DNA from: Polyangia bacterium
GTDB taxonomy: Bacteria > Myxococcota_A > Polyangia > Fen-1088
Reading direction: 5' to 3'
DNA: 64,000 bases
Assembly: GCA_036268875.1 (NCBI GenBank)
Contig: DATATI010000020.1
Location: 62,001 to 126,000 of the forward strand
Under the pieces are notes generated by a model, which was not told where the DNA came from, searched no databases, and saw only the letters and a program-made list of their open reading frames with translations. A program made the translations under genes and the position numbers. Positions 34,332 through 43,103 of this stretch are shown here, piece by piece (position 1 is the stretch's first letter; every line of letters starts with the position of its first letter).

Positions 34332-36074
34332 GTGATCGAGGCGATCGGTCTTGGGCCGCGGTCCCGCCCGCCGGGCGCGCCGTGCGCGCTGGGAGAGACG
34401 CCGCGAACCTGGGGCGACCTGCTGGCGGACGCGGCGGCCATCGGGCGGCGGTTGCCCGGCGGAGACGGCGCGGGCGCGGAGCCGGCGTTGATGGTGGCGT
34501 GCACCGATCGCTACCATTTCGCGGCGGCCTTGCTGGCCGTGTGGCGCGTGGGCCGGATGGCCGCGCTGCCGCCCAACGGCCGCCCCGAGACCATCGACGC
34601 GCTTTGCGCGGCCGAGGATATCCCGCTGGTGTTGCACGACGGTGGCGGCAGCGGCGGAATGGACGTGCGTGCGCTGCTGACCGACGGCGGCGGCAGCGGC
34701 GACGAGACGGCAGCGGCAGCGGCAGCGTTCGCGCAGACGCTTCGATTCGGCGCTGCCCGGCCGCTGGTGCGGGTGCACACCTCGGGTTCCAGCGGCGCGT
34801 CCGTCGCGTGCGACAAAACCGCCGGGCAAATTCTGGGTGAGGCGCTGGTGCTGATCGATCTGTTCGCCCTGGGGCCGGAAGCGCGTGTGCTGGCCACCGT
34901 GCCGCCGCATCACATTTACGGGCTGTTGTTTGGCGTGCTGGTGCCGCTGTGGGGCGGCGGAGCCTTCCTGCGCAGCACCCCTCATCACGCGGAGACCATC
35001 GCGGCGCAGGCGACGGCCTTCGGGGCCAACGTCCTGTGCAGTGTGCCGGCCCACCTGCAAGGGATTGGTGCGCTGGCGCCGGGCGCCTTGCCGGCCATCA
35101 AACAGATCGTCTCGTCGGGCGCGCCGCTGCCAGCCACCACCGCCGCGGCGGTGATCGCAGTCTGTCGAACGGCGGTGACGGAGATCTTCGGCTCGACCGA
35201 GACGGGCGGCATGGCCTGGCGGCAATCGGGCGCCGCCCCGGCGGAGCGAGCCGGCGACACGGCCGAAAGCGACGCCTGGCAAGCACTGCCCGGGGTGCGC
35301 GTGACCGCCGACGACGACGGGATCATGCGCGTGCGCTCGCCGTTCGCCGACGGTGGCGACCGCGCCGACGGCGCGCGCGGCGCGGATCGCGTGGCGCTCC
35401 TCGGCGACGGGCGGTTTCGTTTGCTGGGCCGCGCCGACGCGATCCTGAAGATCGGCGGCCAGCGCATCGCCACCACCGAAGTCGAGCGGCGCCTGCGCGA
35501 GATCGCCGGCGTGCGCGACGCCGCGGTGATCGGCGTCGCGGTGGCCGGCCTGCACCAGCACGAGATGTGGGCCGCAGTGGCCGGCGCCGGTCTGTCGGTG
35601 CCGATCTTGCGCGCGGCGCTGGGCCGCTGGCTGGATCCGATCGCCATCCCGCGCCGCTTCCGCCTGGTCGCGGCGCTGCCGCGCGAAGAAAACGGCAAGC
35701 TGCCGCGCGCCACGATCGAAGCGCTGTTCGCCGCGCCCGCGTCCATCGGCGCCGAGGACGCCGTTGATGAAGTGACACTGACCGAAACCATTCCCGTCGA
35801 CGCGCCTTATTTCCAGGGACACTTTGCCGACTTCCCGCTGGTGCCGGGCGTGGTGCAGTTGCACCAGCTGGTCCTGCGGCCATTGGTGGCGCGCTGGCCG
35901 CAGCTGCGTCACCTGCGCAAGGTCCAGCGCCTGAAATTTCGCCGACCGATCCGCCCCGGCGAAACCTTGGCCATCGAGTTGCGGCGCGAAGATCTCAAGG
36001 TGTCGTTCGCCATCCGCGGGCCGCGCGGGCCGGTCAGCGGGGGCGTGCTGGTGTTCGAGAAGGCCGCGGACTAG
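34332..36074 (+). CDS. AMP-ligase fused to FabZ-like hotdog dehydratase
   Basis: 580 residues from a GTG. Residues 1-460 form an adenylate-forming domain: the P-loop reads VHTSGSSGASVACDK in place of the usual TSGSTGxPK, the ITEIFGSTETGGMAW motif is intact, and the C-terminal lysine is in ENGKLPRATIE. Residues about 475-580 are a hotdog domain (TIPVDAPYFQGHFADFPLVP; HFxxxPxxPG-type with GHF). In characterised aryl-polyene systems (ApeH and ApeI) the ligase and dehydratase are usually separate; here they are one protein. It activates the aryl-acrylate starter for loading on an ACP. Confidence 0.9.
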   Translation: MIEAIGLGPRSRPPGAPCALGETPRTWGDLLADAAAIGRRLPGGDGAGAEPALMVACTDRYHFAAALLAVWRVGRMAALPPNGRPETIDALCAAEDIPLVLHDGGGSGGMDVRALLTDGGGSGDETAAAAAAFAQTLRFGAARPLVRVHTSGSSGASVACDKTAGQILGEALVLIDLFALGPEARVLATVPPHHIYGLLFGVLVPLWGGGAFLRSTPHHAETIAAQATAFGANVLCSVPAHLQGIGALAPGALPAIKQIVSSGAPLPATTAAAVIAVCRTAVTEIFGSTETGGMAWRQSGAAPAERAGDTAESDAWQALPGVRVTADDDGIMRVRSPFADGGDRADGARGADRVALLGDGRFRLLGRADAILKIGGQRIATTEVERRLREIAGVRDAAVIGVAVAGLHQHEMWAAVAGAGLSVPILRAALGRWLDPIAIPRRFRLVAALPREENGKLPRATIEALFAAPASIGAEDAVDEVTLTETIPVDAPYFQGHFADFPLVPGVVQLHQLVLRPLVARWPQLRHLRKVQRLKFRRPIRPGETLAIELRREDLKVSFAIRGPRGPVSGGVLVFEKAAD

Positions 36075-36084
36075 GGCCGCCGTC

Positions 36085-36837
36085 GTGCCGTCGCCCGCCT
36101 TTCATCCGTGCGTGCTGATCCCCACCTACAACAACCCGCTCACCATCGCCGCCGTGGTGGCCGACGCCCGCCGCCACGTCGGCGACGTGCTGATCGTCGA
36201 CGATGGCAGCGGCGACGACGGGCGGGCCGCCGTGGACGCGCTGGCCAAAAGTGGCGCCGCCCGCGTGACCCGGCGACCGCGCAACGGCGGCAAGGGCGCG
36301 GCGGTGAAGACCGGCTTTCAAGCGGCGCGCGACGCCGGGTTCACCCACGCGTTACAGATCGACGCCGACGGCCAGCACGACCCGGCGGACATCCCGACGC
36401 TGCTGCGCCTGGCGGCCGCACGTCCCGCGGCGGCGGTGCTGGGCCATCCGATCTTCGACGATTCGATGCCGCGCGGGCGGCGGGCGGCGCACGGGCTCAC
36501 CAACTTCTGGACCCGCGTGGAGACCGGCGGGCCGGCCGTCGTCGATCCGCAGTGCGGTTTTCGAGTGTACCCGCTGCACGCCGCGCTGGCCGCGCGCGCC
36601 CGCGGCGACCACATGGAGTTCGACATCGAGATCGCCGTGCGCCTGGTGTGGGCCGGCGTGCCCATCATCAATGTGCCGACGCGCGTGCGCTATTTGCCAG
36701 CGGCGGCGGGCGGCGTCTCCCACTTTCGACCGGTGGGCGATAATGTCGCCATCACGCTGATGCACACCCGCTTGGTTCTGGGCTCGCTGCGCTGGCGCCT
36801 GACCCGGCTGTGGCAAAGGCGAAAGCTGCTGCCATGA
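36085..36837 (+). CDS. GT2 family glycosyltransferase of the polyene cluster
   Basis: 250 residues from a GTG, 10 bases after the fusion gene. CVLIPTYNNPLTI and LIVDDGSGDDGRAA bind the nucleotide sugar, and QIDADGQHDPADIP is the DxD region. A C-terminal basic segment (RLTRLWQRRKLLP) may touch the membrane. Related GT2 genes occur in aryl-polyene clusters and may glycosylate the lipid part of the pigment. The stop overlaps the start of the LpxL-like acyltransferase (ATGA). Confidence 0.88.
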   Translation: MPSPAFHPCVLIPTYNNPLTIAAVVADARRHVGDVLIVDDGSGDDGRAAVDALAKSGAARVTRRPRNGGKGAAVKTGFQAARDAGFTHALQIDADGQHDPADIPTLLRLAAARPAAAVLGHPIFDDSMPRGRRAAHGLTNFWTRVETGGPAVVDPQCGFRVYPLHAALAARARGDHMEFDIEIAVRLVWAGVPIINVPTRVRYLPAAAGGVSHFRPVGDNVAITLMHTRLVLGSLRWRLTRLWQRRKLLP

Positions 36838-37739
36838 GCGCCACCGCCGGCACCACCTGGCTGCAGGTGGCGGAGAAAGGCAGCGCCGCCGGCCTGTGGT
36901 TGATGCTGGCGATCTGCCGCTTGCTCGGGCGCGGGGTGGCGCGGCTGATGTTGGCGCCGATCGTCTTTTACTTCGTCGCCACGTCAGCGGTGGCGCGCCG
37001 ATCGTCGCGGACCTACCTGCGGCGCATGGGACTGCCGTCGGCCCTTGGCGACGTTTATCGGCATTGCCTGCGGTTCGCCCAGTGCACATTAGATCGCGTG
37101 TTCTGGACGCTGGGGCAGACCGGAAGGTTTCAGATCACCCGCACCGGCTCGGCGCTGCTGGACAGCGCCCGGCGCGAGGGGCGCGGGGCGATCCTGCTGG
37201 GCGCGCACCTTGGCAGCTTTGAAGCGCTGCGGGCGATGGCGCTGCAAAGCACGCATCCGCTGAACGTGGTCGGCTATTTCAAGAACGCGCGCCTCATCAA
37301 CGGGCTTCTGGCGCGGTTCAACCCGGCCCTGGCGGTGCGGGTGATTCCGATCGAGCCGGGCGTCGATTTTGTCCTGCGCTTGAAAGAACGCATCGACGCC
37401 GGCGAGCTTTTGGCCCTCCTGGGCGACCGAGCCGGATTGACCGACCGGGCGGTGGAGGTCGATTTTCTCGGTGGAAAGGCCCTCTTGCCCACCGGACCTT
37501 ATATGCTGGCGGCGATGCTCGGCTGTCCGGTGTACCTGACGTTTGGCCTTTACCACGAACCAAACCGCTATGACCTTTACTGCGAACCGTTCGCCGAGCG
37601 CGTGACGCTGGCGCGCGGCGCGCGCGAGGCCGACGCCCGCGCCTACGCCCAACGCTTCGCCGATCGCCTGGAACATTATTGCCGGCTGGCCCCGGACAAC
37701 TGGTTCAACTTTTACGACGTGTGGAAACAGCCCGCATGA
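36834..37739 (+). CDS. LpxL/HtrB-like lysophospholipid acyltransferase
   Basis: 301 residues from the ATG at 36834 (overlapping the GT2 stop); an ATG at 36810 inside the GT2 gene would be an 8-residue extension. The family motif HxxxxD/E appears as GAHLGSFEA, and the protein is hydrophobic at the N-terminus (LWLMLAICRLLGRGVARLML). The KxxG-like KNARLINGLL and LGDRAGLTDRAVEVDFLGG blocks fit the LPLAT_LABLAT family. It likely transfers the polyenoyl or a fatty acyl chain to a membrane acceptor. The stop overlaps the ammonia-lyase start. Confidence 0.88.
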   Translation: MSATAGTTWLQVAEKGSAAGLWLMLAICRLLGRGVARLMLAPIVFYFVATSAVARRSSRTYLRRMGLPSALGDVYRHCLRFAQCTLDRVFWTLGQTGRFQITRTGSALLDSARREGRGAILLGAHLGSFEALRAMALQSTHPLNVVGYFKNARLINGLLARFNPALAVRVIPIEPGVDFVLRLKERIDAGELLALLGDRAGLTDRAVEVDFLGGKALLPTGPYMLAAMLGCPVYLTFGLYHEPNRYDLYCEPFAERVTLARGAREADARAYAQRFADRLEHYCRLAPDNWFNFYDVWKQPA

Positions 37740-39304
37740 AGCCGTCTTCGCATTCTCCCCGCGCCGGCGATGCCGCCCCGCTGATCATCGGACGCGAACC
37801 GCTGTCTATCGACGACGTCTGCGCCGTCGCCCGTGGTGGCCGGCGCGCGGTCCTGGATGCCGATCCGGAATTTCGGGCGCGCCTCGATGCCAGCTGCCGG
37901 AGCCTGGAGCGGCAGCTGCGCGCCGGCCGCACCATCTACGGCGTCACCACCGGCGTCGGCGAATCGTGCGAGACCGACGTGCCGGTCCCGCTGGCCGAGA
38001 CGCTGGCCTTGAACCTGCTGCGCTTTCACGGCTGCGGCACGGGCGCCGCGCTGTCCGACGAGGAATCGGCGGCGGTGGTGGCGGTGCGCCTGGCGTCGCT
38101 GTCGCGCGGGCACTCCGGCGTGCGGCCGGTGGTGCTGGAACGCCTGGTGGATCTGCTGGCGCATCGAATCTTGCCGCAGATCCCGTCGGAGGGCTCGGTG
38201 GGGGCCAGCGGTGATCTCACCCCGCTGTCATACGTGGCGGCGACGCTGATCGGCGAACGCGAGGTATCTTTTCGCGGCCAGATCGTCTCGGCGAAGACGG
38301 CTCTCGAAGCTTGCGGTCTGCGGCCGCTGGTCCTGCAGCCGAAGGAGAGTCTGGCGCTGATGAACGGCACCAGCATGATGACGGGTCTGGCCTGTCTGGC
38401 CTTCGCACGCGCCCGGCGCCTGGGCCGGCTGGCGGCGGCGCTGACCGCCGGGGCCAGCGACGTCCTGCGCGGCAATCCCAGCCATTTCGATCAGCGCATC
38501 TTCGATCTCAAGCCGCACCCCGGCCAGGCGGCCTGCGCGCGCTGGATCCGCGACGACATCGAATACCAGCCCGGCGTGCCGCGGCCGCAGGCGCGGATTC
38601 AAGATCGTTATTCGATCCGCTGCGCCCCGCACGTCATCGGCGTGCTGCTGGACGCCCTCGCCGCCTTCCGCGGCGTCATCGAGACCGAGATCAACAGCGT
38701 CAACGACAACCCCATCGTCGACGCCGACAGCGACGAGATCTTGCACGGCGGAAATTTCTACGGCGGACACATCGCCTTTGCCATGGACGGCCTGAAGACG
38801 GCGGCGGCCAATGTCGCCGATCTTCTGGATCGCCAGATGGCCCACCTGTGCAACCCGATGGTCAACGCCGGGCTGCCCGCCGATCTGGTGTGGCGGCAAA
38901 CCGGCGACAAGGTCACCCACCACGGCTTCAAGGCCATGCAGATCAGCACGTCGGCGCTGACCGCCGAGGCGTTGAAGCTGACCATGCCGGCCAGCGCGTT
39001 TTCGCGCAGCACCGAATCGCACAATCAGGACAAGGTCAGCATGGGCTCGATCGCCGCCCGCGATTGCCAGCGCGTCCTGGATCTGACAGAGACGGTGGCG
39101 ATCATCGAACTTTTGGCGGTCTGCCAGGCCGTCGACCTGCGCGACGGCGATGGCTGCCACGTCCGCGCCAGGACCCTGCACCAGGCAGTGCGCGCGGTGG
39201 TGCCGCGCAACGAAGCCGACCGGCGACAGGACGGCGACATCGCGCGCCTCTTGCAGCTTTACCGCGACGACGCGCTGCCGATCGGCGCGGCGGATTTCCC
39301 ATGA
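37736..39304 (+). CDS. HAL/PAL/TAL-family aromatic amino acid ammonia-lyase
   Basis: 522 residues from the ATG at 37736 (overlaps the previous stop). The MIO cofactor triad is Ala157-Ser158-Gly159 in SVGASGDLTPLS, and the catalytic Tyr is Y68 in TIYGVTTGVG. The substrate-selectivity pair in LLRFHGCGTG is Phe97-His98: histidine lyases have Ser-His, tyrosine lyases His-Leu and phenylalanine lyases Phe-Leu at these places. The product is an aryl-acrylate (cinnamate or coumarate type), the expected starter of an aryl polyene; flexirubin clusters use a tyrosine lyase for this step. Confidence 0.95.
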   Translation: MKPSSHSPRAGDAAPLIIGREPLSIDDVCAVARGGRRAVLDADPEFRARLDASCRSLERQLRAGRTIYGVTTGVGESCETDVPVPLAETLALNLLRFHGCGTGAALSDEESAAVVAVRLASLSRGHSGVRPVVLERLVDLLAHRILPQIPSEGSVGASGDLTPLSYVAATLIGEREVSFRGQIVSAKTALEACGLRPLVLQPKESLALMNGTSMMTGLACLAFARARRLGRLAAALTAGASDVLRGNPSHFDQRIFDLKPHPGQAACARWIRDDIEYQPGVPRPQARIQDRYSIRCAPHVIGVLLDALAAFRGVIETEINSVNDNPIVDADSDEILHGGNFYGGHIAFAMDGLKTAAANVADLLDRQMAHLCNPMVNAGLPADLVWRQTGDKVTHHGFKAMQISTSALTAEALKLTMPASAFSRSTESHNQDKVSMGSIAARDCQRVLDLTETVAIIELLAVCQAVDLRDGDGCHVRARTLHQAVRAVVPRNEADRRQDGDIARLLQLYRDDALPIGAADFP

Positions 39305-39960
39305 GGGCCGGCGCGGCCGCGCTGTGGGCCGGCGTTTTTTGTGGGGCGCTCGGCGCACCGGCCGGCGACGCCGTCGAAAAATCCGCGCCCGTCACCATCG
39401 AGGCGCTGCTGAATCAATTCGCGCGCGCCCCGGGTTTGTCCGCGCATTTTCGCGAGGAGAAACACCTGGCCCTGCTGGACGCGCCGCTAGTCAATGAAGG
39501 CACCATCCACTTCATGCCGCCTGGCCGTTTCGCCCGCCACACTCTGAAACCGATCGCCTCGACGCTGCTCATCGACGGCGGGCGGTTGCAGTTCGGCGAC
39601 GCCGATGGCGGCAAGCAAAGCATGGAGCTCGGGACCAACCCGGTGGCCAAGCTGTTCGTCGACAGCTTCGTGATGATCCTGGCCGGCGATCGCAAGGGCC
39701 TGGAACGCGTGTTCAACATGAACCTGACTTCACTGCCCGGCGGCGGCTGGCGGCTGTTGCTGACCCCGCGGGTGGCCCCGATGGACAAGGTCATCAAGGA
39801 GATCACGCTGGGCGGCGCTGGCCTGGCCTTGCACGATATGGACGTGCGCGAGAGCAGCGGCGACTGGTCGCGCACCTCCTTCACCGACGTCGACGTCAAC
39901 CATCGCTACAGCGCCGACGAACAGGCGCGAGTCTTCCGGTTGCCGGCCGCGGCCAAATGA
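39301..39960 (+). CDS. LolA-like periplasmic lipoprotein carrier
   Basis: 219 residues from the ATG at 39301, overlapping the ammonia-lyase stop. Signal peptide RAGAAALWAGVFCGALGAPA, then a LolA-type half barrel: LSAHFREEKHLALLD, GTIHFMPPGRFARHTLKP, DSFVMILAGDRKGLE. Cluster-bound LolA homologues ferry the pigment lipid across the periplasm. It is followed by the MMPL exporter, the usual order. Confidence 0.9.
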   Translation: MRAGAAALWAGVFCGALGAPAGDAVEKSAPVTIEALLNQFARAPGLSAHFREEKHLALLDAPLVNEGTIHFMPPGRFARHTLKPIASTLLIDGGRLQFGDADGGKQSMELGTNPVAKLFVDSFVMILAGDRKGLERVFNMNLTSLPGGGWRLLLTPRVAPMDKVIKEITLGGAGLALHDMDVRESSGDWSRTSFTDVDVNHRYSADEQARVFRLPAAAK

Positions 39961-39982
39961 ACGCCCGGCAACCGACGCGGCC

Positions 39983-42409
39983 ATGAACCTTCGCGGTCCG
40001 TTGCCGTCGCGCGCACCGCTTTACATCGCCGCGGCGCTGGCGGTGGGCGCGGCGACGTTCTGCGCCCTGCGCTTGAAGATCACCACCGATATCACGCATT
40101 TTCTGCCCGCCGGCGCCGACCATCGCCTGGCCACGCTGTCACGCCGGCTGGCCGATTCGTCGCTGACCCGCACGCTGATCGTCAGCATCGGCGGTCCGTC
40201 GACCGACGCCGTGCACGCCGCCGCCGTCGCGCTGGCCGACGGCCTGCGGGACCAGAAAGAGATCGCCTGGCTTCAGCGCGGCCCCACCGACAAGCTGCCG
40301 GAGGCGGTCTTCAAGCTGTACGCACCGCGCACGGCGTACTTCATTTCCGATCACCCGGAGACGGAAATTCCCGCCGCGCTGTCGGACCAGGGTCTCGACC
40401 AGGCAGCGCGCGCGCTGAAGCGCCAGCTGTCGTTGCCTCTGTCGCCGCTGCTCAGCCGGTTGGCCGGGGCCGATCCGCTGCAGTGGTTCCCGGGGATCTT
40501 GCGACGCTTCGAAAAGGCGCAGGCCGGCACGCTGGAGCTCGACGGCGACCAGTTCGTCACCGCCGAGACGCGTGACCCACGCGATCCCATCCGGCGCTGG
40601 GCGATCATCTTCATCGGCACCAACCACTCGCCGTTCGACAGCAAGGCGCAGGCGCCGTTGCTGGCGGCGATCGGTGCGCGCTTTGCCGCCGTCAATCAGG
40701 CGGCGGGCGGCGGCCTGAAGCTGGAAATGGGTGGCGTGGCCCCGATCGCCGTCGACGCTGAACACCACATCAGCCAGGATCTCACGCGCATCTCCCTCGC
40801 CTCGATGGTGGGCGTGGTGCTGTTGTTCTGGCTGTTTTTCGGCTCGATCCGCGCCGTGTTGCTGGCTTTGCTGCCCATCGTGGGCGGCGCGCTGGCGGCC
40901 ACCACCGTCGGTCTCATCCTGTTCGGCCAGCTGCACGGGATGACGTTGGCCATCGGCTCGACGTTGATCGGCGTGGCCCTGGATTATCCGATCTTGCTTT
41001 TGACCCATCGGGTGCTCAATCCCGACGCCGCGCCCGAGGTGGTGCTGCGCAAGATCTGGATCGGCATCTTGCTGGGCGGCGTGACCACCGCGGCGGGCTT
41101 CGCGGCGCTGGGCTGGACGTCGTTCCCCGGCGTGCGCGAGATGGCGGTGACGTCGTCGGTGGGCATCATCGCCGCGCTGCTGGCCACCCGGTACGTGTTG
41201 CCGCCGCTATTGCGCCGGCGGCCACGGCCGGCCCGGTTGTTGGCGCGCGGCGCGACGGCGCTGGGGCAAGCGCTGCGCTGGCTGCAGCGACAGCGGACGG
41301 TGCGGCTGGCGATCGCCGCCGCGGTGGTGCTGGTCTGCGCCCTGGGGCTGCCGCGCTTGCAGTGGCAGGACGGCCTGCGCGCCCTTGATCCCGGCAGCCC
41401 GCGCCTGAAAGCCGAACTGGATCGGGTGCGCGGGCGGGTGTCGGCCATGGACGAAGGCCGCTTCGTGGTGGCGGCGGCGCCGGATCTCGAACAGGCGCTG
41501 CGTCTGAACGACGAGGTCTTCACGCGCTTGGAGTCGGCGCGCGATGCCGGCGCGCTGGATGGTCTGACGTCGCTGCACGCGTTCTTGTGGTCGGCGGCGC
41601 TGCAGAACCGAAATCGCGCGGCGGTGGCGGCGGTGCCGAATCTGGATGCGCGGGTGATGGCGGCGCTGCGCCAGGAAGGATTTCACGCCGACGCCTTCAA
41701 AGCGTTCGAGACCACGGCGCGCGCGATGTCGGCGCCGGCCACGCTGCCGCCGCTGACGCTGGGCGATCTGGAATCGTCGCCCCTGGCCCCGCTGGTGCGA
41801 TCGTTCGTGGTCAAGCTGGGCGACGACACCGGTATCCTGACCTTCCTGCGCGGCGTGCGCCAGGCCGATCGGGTGAACGGGGCCATCGCCGATCTGCCGG
41901 GCGCTCACTATTTCGATCAGGCGGCGTTTCTCGACGAGACCTACAGGCATTTTCGCGTGCAGACGCTGCAAGCGGTGCTGGTGGGCATCGCTCTTATCTT
42001 CGCGGTGCTGTTTGGACGCTATCGCCGCTGGCGGCCCAGCGTGGCGGCGCTGGCGCCGGCGGTGCTGGCGGCGGCGGCGACGCTGGGCCTGCTGGGCCTC
42101 ACGGGTGTGCCGACCAACCTCTTGCACGTGCTGTCGCTGCTGCTGGTGCTGAGCATGGGGGTTGACTACGGCGTGTTCCTGGTCGAATCAACGGCGGCGG
42201 ATGTTTCCTCGGACGCCACGCTGATGAGCCTTTTGGCCTGCTGCCTGACCACCGTGCTGTCGTTCGGCTTGCTGGCCCTGTCGGGCACGCCGGCCTTGCG
42301 GGCCATCGGCTTGGTCACCGGCGTCGGCGTCTTGCTGAGCTTGGTGCTGGCGCCGCTGTCCCTGGCGGTGACCGGCGCGACGCGCACGCGAGCGGAGGAC
42401 TTGCGGTGA
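39983..42409 (+). CDS. MMPL/RND-type exporter of the polyene cluster
   Basis: 808 residues, about 12 membrane helices in two MMPL halves, each with a periplasmic loop after the first helix (about 45-260 and about 445-640). Internal motifs such as GSTLIGVALDYPILLLTHR and LLVLSMGVDYGVFLVES match the GxxxDY/F proton-relay helix of MMPL/RND pumps. It probably hands the pigment lipid to LolA or the lipoprotein for outer-membrane insertion. The stop overlaps the next start (ATGA). Confidence 0.92.
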   Translation: MNLRGPLPSRAPLYIAAALAVGAATFCALRLKITTDITHFLPAGADHRLATLSRRLADSSLTRTLIVSIGGPSTDAVHAAAVALADGLRDQKEIAWLQRGPTDKLPEAVFKLYAPRTAYFISDHPETEIPAALSDQGLDQAARALKRQLSLPLSPLLSRLAGADPLQWFPGILRRFEKAQAGTLELDGDQFVTAETRDPRDPIRRWAIIFIGTNHSPFDSKAQAPLLAAIGARFAAVNQAAGGGLKLEMGGVAPIAVDAEHHISQDLTRISLASMVGVVLLFWLFFGSIRAVLLALLPIVGGALAATTVGLILFGQLHGMTLAIGSTLIGVALDYPILLLTHRVLNPDAAPEVVLRKIWIGILLGGVTTAAGFAALGWTSFPGVREMAVTSSVGIIAALLATRYVLPPLLRRRPRPARLLARGATALGQALRWLQRQRTVRLAIAAAVVLVCALGLPRLQWQDGLRALDPGSPRLKAELDRVRGRVSAMDEGRFVVAAAPDLEQALRLNDEVFTRLESARDAGALDGLTSLHAFLWSAALQNRNRAAVAAVPNLDARVMAALRQEGFHADAFKAFETTARAMSAPATLPPLTLGDLESSPLAPLVRSFVVKLGDDTGILTFLRGVRQADRVNGAIADLPGAHYFDQAAFLDETYRHFRVQTLQAVLVGIALIFAVLFGRYRRWRPSVAALAPAVLAAAATLGLLGLTGVPTNLLHVLSLLLVLSMGVDYGVFLVESTAADVSSDATLMSLLACCLTTVLSFGLLALSGTPALRAIGLVTGVGVLLSLVLAPLSLAVTGATRTRAEDLR

Positions 42410-43041
42410 TGGCGCGGGCGCTCCGGATTGGCGCGCTGATCGTCGTCGCGGCGGCGGCCAGCGGTTGCGCGCACCATCGGCCGCCGCCCCCGTTGACCAC
42501 CGGCGAGCCGCCCCCCACTGCCGCTGATCTTCCCCTGCCCGATCGCATCCCGGGCGACCTGACCCTGCGCCAAAAATTGACCGCCCAGTCGGCCAAGGGC
42601 GGCGGCAGCTTCGAGACCATCCTGCAAAAACGGCCCGATCTGCTGCGCGTGCTGGGCCTGACGCCGTTCGGCACGCGGGCGTTCTTGCTGGAGCAGCGCG
42701 GACATCAGGTGACGTTCACCTCGTACATCCCGCGCGAGCTGCCGTTTCCGCCGACGTTCATGCTGCTGGACATCCATCGCGTGTTCGATGTCTGGCTGGA
42801 CGGACCGCCGCCCACCGACGGCGACCGCAGCGGCACCGTCGGTGCCGAACAGATCAGCGAACGCTGGCAAGGCGGGAGGCTGGTCCAGCGGACCTTCAAC
42901 CGCACCCTGGCGCGGCCGCCGGCCGCGGTCACCATCACCTACACCGGACAAATCTCGCCCGGCGTCGCGGCCGACATCGTGGTGGCCAACGATCGCTACG
43001 GCTACCGTCTATCGATCCACAGTGTGCCGGCCGGCAATTAA
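42406..43041 (+). CDS. DUF3261-like outer-membrane lipoprotein
   Basis: 211 residues with signal and lipobox AAAASGC. A Pro/Thr linker (about 25-50) is followed by a small beta-rich domain (HQVTFTSYIPRELPFPPTFM; ERWQGGRLVQRTFNR; YTGQISPGVAADIVV). DUF3261-type lipoproteins follow the MMPL gene in aryl-polyene clusters and are proposed to act at the outer membrane in pigment insertion. In a continuous operon the next gene would be a ketosynthase; here 4.4 kb of foreign genes intervene. Confidence 0.85.
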   Translation: MMARALRIGALIVVAAAASGCAHHRPPPPLTTGEPPPTAADLPLPDRIPGDLTLRQKLTAQSAKGGGSFETILQKRPDLLRVLGLTPFGTRAFLLEQRGHQVTFTSYIPRELPFPPTFMLLDIHRVFDVWLDGPPPTDGDRSGTVGAEQISERWQGGRLVQRTFNRTLARPPAAVTITYTGQISPGVAADIVVANDRYGYRLSIHSVPAGN

Positions 43042-43103
43042 GTCGCTGATGCGCGCTGACAGTGAGAGACAGAATTTCCGATCGCTGATTTAATAGCCCG
43101 GCT

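Noticed and set aside
34640-34735. GGCAGC-type hexamer repeats in the ligase gene
   Set aside because: They encode a low-complexity Gly/Ala/Asp/Ser loop in frame; a coding repeat rather than a mobile or CRISPR element.
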